In this document: one piece after another, positions 5,860 through 11,359 of the stretch | How positions within the stretch are numbered: the stretch's first letter is position 1 | Layout: each line of letters starts with the position of its first letter | Source of the DNA: an uncultured Porphyromonas sp. | GTDB lineage: Bacteria; Bacteroidota; Bacteroidia; Bacteroidales; Porphyromonadaceae | Assembly: GCA_927910985.1 (NCBI GenBank) | Contig: CAKMOP010000072.1 | Coordinates: 1 to 11,359 of the forward strand | Length of the DNA: 11,359 nucleotides | Direction: 5' to 3' | Translations under genes and position numbers: made by a program | The notes under the pieces: model-generated | What the model saw: the letters and a program-made list of their open reading frames with translations, nothing else | Told to the model about the DNA's origin: nothing | Databases searched by the model: none

Positions 5860-7863
5860 ATGGAACCCTTAATTTATGAAGTATATCGCCCTCTGACGGG
5901 AGAAGAGATCAACATCCTTAAGCAGCACGCTAATTCTGCAGACGACTGGAGCCAGGTCTGGGTCAAGGACGGCTTCGTCCCTCGCTACATACTTAATACC
6001 CACTTCTCGGGCTGGGTGCGCTTAGGGCTCTTCGAGAAGACCTTCGACTTGCCTGGTGGCATCTCCAAGCACTCGGGGCTCTACTATACCTACCTGCACA
6101 ATGTCGAGGTCGGCGACAACTGCTGCATCGAGCACGTCAATAACTATATCGCTAACTATACCATCGGCGAAGAGTCCTTCATCAGCAATGTCGATACCAT
6201 CTTAGTCGATGGCGAGACGACCTTCGGTAATGGAGTAGAGGTCTCCGTCCTCAATGAGACAGGCGGACGCGAGGTGCTGAGCTATGACTACCTCTCGGCA
6301 CACGAAGCCTACTTCATGGCGATATACCGCCACCGCCCTCAGCTCATCGCGGAGCTGCGCCGCCTCATCTCCGCCTACATCGACGGCCTACGCTCCGACC
6401 ACGGCACGATCGGTGACCACGCGCACATTACGGACGTCGGGAATATCACCAACGTGAAGATCGGTCCTTATGCCCGCATCATCGGCACGCGCCGCCTCTA
6501 CAACGGGAGCATCAATAGCGTCCAGGAAGCCCCTATCAGCGTAGGATATAGCGTCATCTGTACGGACTTCATCATCTCTTCTGGCTCACGCGTAGAGAGC
6601 GGCACGGCTCTTTCGCGCTGCTTCATCGGACAGGCGTGTACTTTGGCACACGGCTATTCGGCTTCGGACTCCCTCTTCTTCAGCAACTGCCACGAGGAGA
6701 ACGGTGAGGCTTGCGCCATCTTTGCTGGTCCCTTCACCGTCACGCACCACAAGTCCACCCTGCTCATCGCCAGCCAATTCTCCTTTATGAATGCTGGCTC
6801 GGGCTCGAATCAGAGCAACCACATGTACAAGCTCGGGCCCATCCATCAAGGGATTATGGAGCGTGGCGCGAAGACTTCGTCCGACTCCTACATCCTATGG
6901 CCTGCACGTATCGGGGCGTTTTCGCTCGTCATGGGGCGACACACTACGCACCCCGACCTGTCGAACCTGCCCTTCTCCTACCTGATCGAGTCGTGTGATA
7001 CCACCTTCCTCATCCCTGGGGTCAACCTCAAGAGCGTGGGGACAATCCGTGATGCGCAGAAGTGGCCACGCCGTGACGCACGCACCGACCCACGCCGCCT
7101 CGACCAGATCAACTACAATCTGCTGAGCCCCTACACCATACAGAAGATGCTCAATGGGCGTGCGCTACTCCACGAGCTACGTCGTGTCGCTGGGGCAACC
7201 TCCGAGATCTATTCCTACCAGAGTGCGAAGATCAAGGCCTCTTCCCTCCGTAAGGGGATTCACTACTACGAGCTGGCAATTCATAAGTTCCTCGGCAATT
7301 CCCTCATCAAGCGACTTGAGGGGCTCGCCTGTACCTCCATAGAAGTGGTACGCCAAGCCCTGAAGCCACGCACCTCCATCGGTCTCGGGGAATGGGTCGA
7401 TCTCTCGGGGCTCATCGCTCCGAAGGCGGAGGTGCTACGCATCATCGAGGACATTGAGACGCGTCGTATCGAGGAGATCGGTGCGCTGCAGCAGCGACTC
7501 TCGGACCTGCACCTCCACTACTACGAGTACGAATGGACGTGGGCGTATGACAAGATTAGGGAGTTCTACGGCATCGACCTCAGTGCAGTCACGGCCGAAG
7601 AGATTGCCACGCTGGTCGAGCGCTGGCGGACATCCGTGGTCGAGCTTGACCGTGAGCTCTATGCTGACGCGAAGAAGGAGTTTTCCCTTTCGGCGATGAC
7701 GGGCTTCGGAGCCGATGGCGACGAGCACGTGCAGGCTCAGGACTTCGAGGAGGTACGTGGTGCCTTCGATAGCAACACCTACGTGAAGTCTATCCTCCAG
7801 CATATCGAGGAGAAGAGTGCCCTCGGCGAAGAGTTGCTCGGGCGTCTTGCTCCCTTGCGCTGA
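5860..7863 (+). CDS. DUF4954 family protein with beta-helix-like repeats, function unknown
   Basis: This encodes a 667-residue protein, the usual size of the Bacteroidetes DUF4954 family as I recall it. No signal peptide or membrane segment is seen, so it is probably cytoplasmic. Residues about 75-130 (VEVGDNCCIEH, YTIGEESFISN, TTFGNGVEV) and about 183-290 (GTIGDHAHI, VKIGPYARI, ISVGYSVIC, CFIGQACTL) show the I/V-G-x4 hexapeptide pattern of left-handed beta-helix acyltransferase or nucleotidyltransferase-like folds. A highly ordered central block follows: NQSNHMYKLGPIHQG, ERGAKTSSDSY, WPARIGAFS, VMGRHTTHPD and LPFSYL, rich in His and Asp and possibly the active or binding site. The last third is helical and charged. 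A sugar-nucleotide or acyl-transfer role is only a guess from the fold. ATG 5860 is preceded by AGAGAAGA and a promoter. Confidence 0.88.
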   Translation: MEPLIYEVYRPLTGEEINILKQHANSADDWSQVWVKDGFVPRYILNTHFSGWVRLGLFEKTFDLPGGISKHSGLYYTYLHNVEVGDNCCIEHVNNYIANYTIGEESFISNVDTILVDGETTFGNGVEVSVLNETGGREVLSYDYLSAHEAYFMAIYRHRPQLIAELRRLISAYIDGLRSDHGTIGDHAHITDVGNITNVKIGPYARIIGTRRLYNGSINSVQEAPISVGYSVICTDFIISSGSRVESGTALSRCFIGQACTLAHGYSASDSLFFSNCHEENGEACAIFAGPFTVTHHKSTLLIASQFSFMNAGSGSNQSNHMYKLGPIHQGIMERGAKTSSDSYILWPARIGAFSLVMGRHTTHPDLSNLPFSYLIESCDTTFLIPGVNLKSVGTIRDAQKWPRRDARTDPRRLDQINYNLLSPYTIQKMLNGRALLHELRRVAGATSEIYSYQSAKIKASSLRKGIHYYELAIHKFLGNSLIKRLEGLACTSIEVVRQALKPRTSIGLGEWVDLSGLIAPKAEVLRIIEDIETRRIEEIGALQQRLSDLHLHYYEYEWTWAYDKIREFYGIDLSAVTAEEIATLVERWRTSVVELDRELYADAKKEFSLSAMTGFGADGDEHVQAQDFEEVRGAFDSNTYVKSILQHIEEKSALGEELLGRLAPLR

Positions 7864-7910
7864 GGTAGTAGCCGATAGCATCCACCCTTCCTATTGAGGT
7901 AAGGGGGAAT

Positions 7911-7958
7911 AAACGCACGGAGCGAACCATTGATCACAATGGTTCGCTCCGTGCGTTT
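7911..7958. terminator. 22-bp perfect bidirectional terminator between the DUF4954 gene and rarA
   Basis: Arms 7911-7932 and 7937-7958 are perfectly complementary over 22 bp with a 4-nt ATCA loop. The outer base pairs are AAA/TTT, giving a short T-run at the exit on each strand. It begins 48 bp after the DUF4954 stop. The minus-strand rarA stop codon (7934-7936) lies in the loop, so one arm encodes the last seven RarA residues. Position between convergent genes and structure both fit bidirectional termination. Confidence 0.85.
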
Positions 7959-9287
7959 TGTGGGGAAGGGCTTAGCGGTCTTGAGGCTCGGGGGGGCGCA
8001 GAGAAGCGGCCTTGCCAGCGGTGTCGCTGTCGCTCCATCATCTTCGCTTCGGCAGAGTTGGCCTCATCCGACTGCCAGAAGTGTTCGCTGGCAATCGCAT
8101 CGGGGAGGTAGGCTTGCTGGACGAAGTGCTCCGGATAGTCGTGGGCATAGCGGTAGCCATCGCCGTAGCCTAAGTCCTTCATCAGCTCGGTGGGGGCATT
8201 GCGCAGGTGTAGCGGAACGGGGAGGTTGCCCGTCTGCTTGACGAAGCTGAGGGCACGGTTAATCGCCATATAGGCGCTGTTGCTCTTCTCGCTACAGGCT
8301 AAGTAGATGACCGTCTCAGCCAAGGGGATACGCCCTTCGGGCCAGCCGATACGCTCCAGAGTCTGAGCGCAGGAGGTGGCGAGCAGTAGGGCGTTGGGGT
8401 TAGCCAGGCCGATGTCTTCGGCTGCGGAGATCATCAGACGGCGTACGATGAACGAGGGGTCTTCCCCTCCCTCGATGAGGCGCGCGAGCCAGTAGATAGC
8501 TGCATCGGGGTCACTTCCTCGGATGCTCTTGATAAGGGCAGAGGCGATGTCGTAGTGCAGTTCTCCCCCCTTATCGAAGGCTAAGGGGTTGGTCTGCACC
8601 CGCTGACTGATCAGTTCGTCTGTGATCTGTAGGGGATCGGAGGCGGTGGAGAGGGCGACAAGCTCTAAGATATTTAGGGCGCGGCGCGCATCTCCGCCTG
8701 CATAGCGCAGGAGAGCAGCCGTCTCTGTCAGCTCAATGGTGCGACGAGCAAGGAACTCATCGGTAGTGATGGCGTGATGCAAGAGCCCGAGGAGCTCCTC
8801 CGAGGAGAGGGGCTGTAGGGTGTAGACCTGACAGCGAGAGAGGAGCGGACGGATGACTTCGAAGCTGGGGTTCTCGGTCGTCGCACCGATGAGCGTGACG
8901 ATGCCTTGCTCCACGGCAGCTAAGAGGGAGTCCTGCTGGCTCTTGCTGAAGCGATGGATCTCATCGATGAAGAGGATGGGACGTACCGCAGAGCCGAAGA
9001 TGCCACTCTGCTCGCTCTGGATGCGCTCCAGCACTTCGCGCACGTCCTTCACGCCCGAATGCACGGCACTCAGCGAGTAGAAGGCAGTGTCAAGGCTGTG
9101 GGCAATGATCTCCGACAAGGTCGTCTTGCCCACCCCAGGAGGTCCCCAGAAGATGAGCGAAGGGAGACGTTGCTGCTCGAGCATCGGGCGGAGGATGCCC
9201 TGCGCTCCGACCAGATGGGACTGACCGAAGTAGTGCTCGAGGCTCGTCGGGCGCATTCGCTCGGCCAGGGGGCTTGAGGGTGGTCAT
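7934..9287 (-). CDS. rarA: RarA/MgsA-type AAA+ ATPase (recombination factor), start frameshifted as read
   Basis: RarA is a cytoplasmic clamp-loader-like AAA+ ATPase that acts at stalled replication forks with SSB. In the numbering of the repaired 450-residue protein it shows GQSHLVG (21-27), Walker [10 protein letters not shown] (48-56), Walker [11 protein letters not shown] (104-113), sensor-1 [10 protein letters not shown] (133-142), the arginine-finger LLSRC (148-152) and sensor-2 GDARRALN. The MgsA-type tetramerisation region follows ([20 protein letters not shown], then [13 protein letters not shown]). As read, the longest frame begins at ATG 9256. The codons just upstream (PLAER) are the normal start of the family but are reached from ATG 9285-9287 only if one base is removed from the G5 run at 9268-9272; then [13 protein letters not shown] results. 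It lies 27 bp after the glycosyltransferase stop, so probably in one operon. A Gly/Pro/Arg-poor, Ser-rich tail ends inside the terminator hairpin. Confidence 0.95.
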
Positions 9288-9314
9288 AGGCGACAGTGAG
9301 GCTGGTGGTAGAGG

Positions 9315-10352
9315 TTAGTGAGGAAGGTCGCTGTAGCGTCGACGGCCACGGAGGTAGTATTGCACCAAGAGGCTGTAAGGCTTCCTCAGGTGGGGGGCGA
9401 GGGGACGAACGGTCTTAGCGAGGTTCTCCCGGCGCACTTCTTCGTAGCGCAGTCGCTTGATCATGAAGCAGCGCCAGCTTTCGAGCACCGCATAGCAGTG
9501 GCGGGGCTTGAGCCGAACGAGGTAGATGAGGGCGGCTAAGAGGTCGAGGAAGAAGCGGTAGAGCAGGACGCGCGAGAGGCTTGGCGTAGGGAGGTTCTTG
9601 TAGATCATCAGGAGGTTGTTCCTGAAGTTGAGGAAGACCTTCCTCGGGCTCTCGGCTGAGAGGCTTGCTCCGCCTACGTGGTAGACGACGGAGGTGGGGG
9701 CGAAGACGATGCGATGCCCGCGCGCATTGATTCGCCAGCACAGGTCGATCTCTTCCTGATGAGCGAAGAAGACGGTATCAAGTCCCCCAACTTCGAGGTA
9801 CACATCACGGCGGATGATGAGACAAGCCCCCGATGCCCAGAAGAGATCCACAGGGGTAGCATACTGCCCATTGTCCTCCTCGATGGAGCCGAAGAGCCGT
9901 CCACGGCAGAAGGGATAGCCAAGGGTGTCGATGTATCCTCCTGCAGCACCAGCGTACTCGAAGTCCTTCGGGCTGCGCTGTGCTCGGATGGTGGGCTGTA
10001 CGGCAGCGATGGTCGGGTCAGAGGCGAGCAGGCGAAGGGGCTCATCGAGCCAGCCTGCGGTGAGCTCAACGTCGCTGTTGAGCAGGACGACGGTCTTATA
10101 GTTGAGCTCGGCGATGGCCTTGTTGTAGCCCGCAGCGAAGCCGTAGTTTTCGCTGAAGCAGAGGAGGTGTACCTCAGGGTGATGCTTGCGGACGAAGGCG
10201 ATGGAGTCGTCTGTCGAGCCGTTGTCTACGATGATGAGGTCTACGCCTTCGGGGGTGTGTTGCACCCAAGAGGGGAGGAAGGCCTCCAGGAGGCTATGGC
10301 CGTTCCAGTTGAGGACGACGACGGCCACCTCTCGTTGTGTAGTGGGATGCAT
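9315..10352 (-). CDS. Family 2 glycosyltransferase (WbbL/rhamnosyltransferase-like)
   Basis: This 345-residue GT-A fold enzyme probably transfers a sugar from a nucleotide donor to an envelope glycan or lipid on the cytoplasmic face of the membrane. It starts with VVVLNWNGHSLL (11-22), then IIVDNGSTDDS (40-50), the ENYGFAAGYNKAI nucleotide-binding segment (68-80) and LLNSDVEL (90-97), whose S-D-V stands at the metal-binding DxD position. Later come GACLIIRR (175-182), GGLDTVFFAHQEEIDLCWR (189-207) with the catalytic-region acidic cluster, and VVYHVGGAS (222-230). A hydrophobic segment (FLDLLAALIYLV, about 268-279) and a basic tail suggest membrane association. ATG 10352 is chosen over the upstream in-frame ATG at 10424 because the latter would overlap the acyltransferase by 56 bp, and family homology begins at VAVVVLNWNG. 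It is 16 bp downstream of the acyltransferase. Donor and acceptor cannot be told. Confidence 0.92.
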   Translation of the reverse strand: MHPTTQREVAVVVLNWNGHSLLEAFLPSWVQHTPEGVDLIIVDNGSTDDSIAFVRKHHPEVHLLCFSENYGFAAGYNKAIAELNYKTVVLLNSDVELTAGWLDEPLRLLASDPTIAAVQPTIRAQRSPKDFEYAGAAGGYIDTLGYPFCRGRLFGSIEEDNGQYATPVDLFWASGACLIIRRDVYLEVGGLDTVFFAHQEEIDLCWRINARGHRIVFAPTSVVYHVGGASLSAESPRKVFLNFRNNLLMIYKNLPTPSLSRVLLYRFFLDLLAALIYLVRLKPRHCYAVLESWRCFMIKRLRYEEVRRENLAKTVRPLAPHLRKPYSLLVQYYLRGRRRYSDLPH

Positions 10353-10368
10353 AGCGTGTATAGTGTAG

Positions 10369-11329
10369 TTAGTTGTCTTTCGCGGAGTCAAGGAGTGCTT
10401 GTAGTCGGGTGCTGCGCACGGCATTGGGATAATGCTCGAGGGGACGCTTCCAGCGCTTGTGCGACCACAGCCAAGCGGCAGGGTCGCGCTGGATATTCGC
10501 CTCCATCAGTCGGGCGTAGCGTTCGGTGATGGTATAGTTCGGCAGGTCGCCCTCCTTAGGATCGTAGAGAGGCAGGTAGCGACCTACGAACTGGATGGGA
10601 CTTCTTCGCTCGATGTCGAAGTAGAAGATGGGCAGGTGGTACTTCCTCCCTAAGCGTTCGATGCCATCCAGCACGGCTGTCGGCTGGTGGAGGAAGTCGG
10701 TGAAGTAGGTGGCGTGAACCGATGCCCGGGGCTTGGTCGGTAATCATCGCGACGAACCAATGGCGTCCGTCTTGGGCACGCACGTACTCGACGATGTGGC
10801 GGGCGATCTTGTCTTTGGAGACGAGACGAGCCCCGAAGCGCTGGCGTTGCTCGGCGAAGAGGCGGTCCAGTGCCTTATTCTTCAACGGGCGATAGACCTG
10901 ATCCATCGAGTAGCCGATGGTCGCGAGCTGGAGCTGACCGGTGGAGAAGAGCTCCCAGTTGCCGTAGTGCCCGAGGGCGACGAGGACGCAGTCGTAGCTC
11001 TTCGCTGCCTCCTCGAGGGGGGTGAGGTCGGGCATAATGAAGTGCTCGCTGGTGATGCGCTCGGGGGACTGGTGTAGGAGCTTGGGGGTGGAGATGAAGT
11101 TGTAGGCGAACTGCAGGTAGAAGTCTCGCTCAATCTTCCGAAGCTCTTTGAGGCTCTTCTCGGGGAAGCTGCGGGAGAGGTTGGCACGTATGACGGCACG
11201 GCGATAGCCCACGATGCGACCGAGGAGGAAGGCGAAGGCGTGGCACAAGCCGTGGACAAACACCCACGGCAGGCGTGCCAAGAGACCGAAGAGGCCACGC
11301 AGGAGGTAGTAGGTCAGTCGCTCAGTCAT
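10369..11329 (-). CDS. LpxL/HtrB-type lysophospholipid/lipid A acyltransferase, one frameshift as read
   Basis: Members of this inner-membrane family transfer a secondary acyl chain to lipid A or related lipids. The start ATG 11327-11329 is followed by an N-terminal hydrophobic anchor (YYLLRGLFGLLARLPWVFVHG). The catalytic HX4E motif is HYGNWE (H121, E126) within LVALGHYGNWELF, followed by VYRPLKNKALDRL (145-157), FGARLV and ITDQAP (196-201). The frame then breaks. The C-terminal part (TYFTDFLHQPTAVLDGIER, then IFYFDIERR, and WLWSHKRWKR near the end) is in another frame, 10369 to about 10724. Removing one base from the C3G4 run at 10725-10731 restores DQAPASVHATYF and a protein of about 319 residues, the normal family size. 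It appears to be the first gene of the acyltransferase-glycosyltransferase-rarA operon seen here. The exact lipid substrate is unknown. Confidence 0.9.
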
Positions 11330-11359
11330 CGCTGTATCTTCAATAGATGAAGCTCCCCG
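11326..11359 (-). CDS. Possible 3' end of an upstream gene overlapping the acyltransferase start
   Basis: One minus-strand frame reads GELHLLKIQR and stops at TGA 11326-11328, giving the ATGA start/stop overlap typical of coupled genes. The fragment is too short for identification. In Bacteroidales miaB is, from memory, often the gene next to this acyltransferase, and a TRAM-domain end would be compatible, but nothing here proves it. Confidence 0.3.
   Translation of the reverse strand, partial: GELHLLKIQR

Noticed and set aside
7435..7881. 148-codon minus-strand open frame at the end of the DUF4954 gene
   Set aside because: It is antisense to a continuous, family-length protein and shows no motif of its own.
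9678..10529. 283-codon plus-strand open frame antisense to the glycosyltransferase
   Set aside because: It is a shadow of a GC-rich coding region; composition is acidic and repetitive with no domain, while the minus strand carries clear GT2 motifs.

Overview
The window looks like chromosomal DNA of a Bacteroidales bacterium, most probably Porphyromonas or a close relative. The reasons are the murD-ftsW-murG order, a DUF4954-family gene (a family I know mainly from Bacteroidetes), promoters of the Bacteroidetes TAnnTTTG type, and almost no Shine-Dalgarno sequences. The genus is an inference from protein flavour, not from a search.

Layout. Positions 1-3024 (+) hold the end of murD, then ftsW and murG, the lipid II arm of the dcw (division and cell wall) cluster. 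The cluster stops there at a 17-bp hairpin instead of continuing into murC-ftsQ-ftsA-ftsZ. Positions 3125-5166 (-) hold nhaA, a Na+/H+ antiporter, and downstream of it a small outer-membrane beta-barrel protein with its own promoter. Positions 5167-5859 have no intact gene. They hold the nhaA leader, an array of four 22-bp-spaced repeats closed by an inverted copy, a short decayed fragment resembling a DUF5117-type zinc metalloprotease, and the promoter of the next gene. Positions 5860-7863 (+) encode a DUF4954 protein of unknown function. It converges on a minus-strand operon read from the right edge: an LpxL/HtrB-type acyltransferase, a family 2 glycosyltransferase and the AAA+ ATPase RarA (11329 to 7934). 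A 22-bp perfect hairpin separates the two directions.

Working together. MurD, FtsW and MurG act in succession in peptidoglycan precursor synthesis and polymerisation. The acyltransferase and glycosyltransferase suggest envelope lipid or glycan assembly, with RarA as a co-transcribed replication-maintenance factor. NhaA handles Na+ and pH homeostasis.

The most striking anomaly is a set of five single-base frameshifts: three in ftsW, one at the start of rarA and one in the acyltransferase. Three of them fall in G/C homopolymers and each is repaired by removing one base. Because ftsW is normally essential, sequence error is the simplest explanation, but true gene decay cannot be excluded from the sequence alone. 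The least explained structure is the 22-bp repeat array at 5497-5594. I see no complete novel defence, mobile or CRISPR system.
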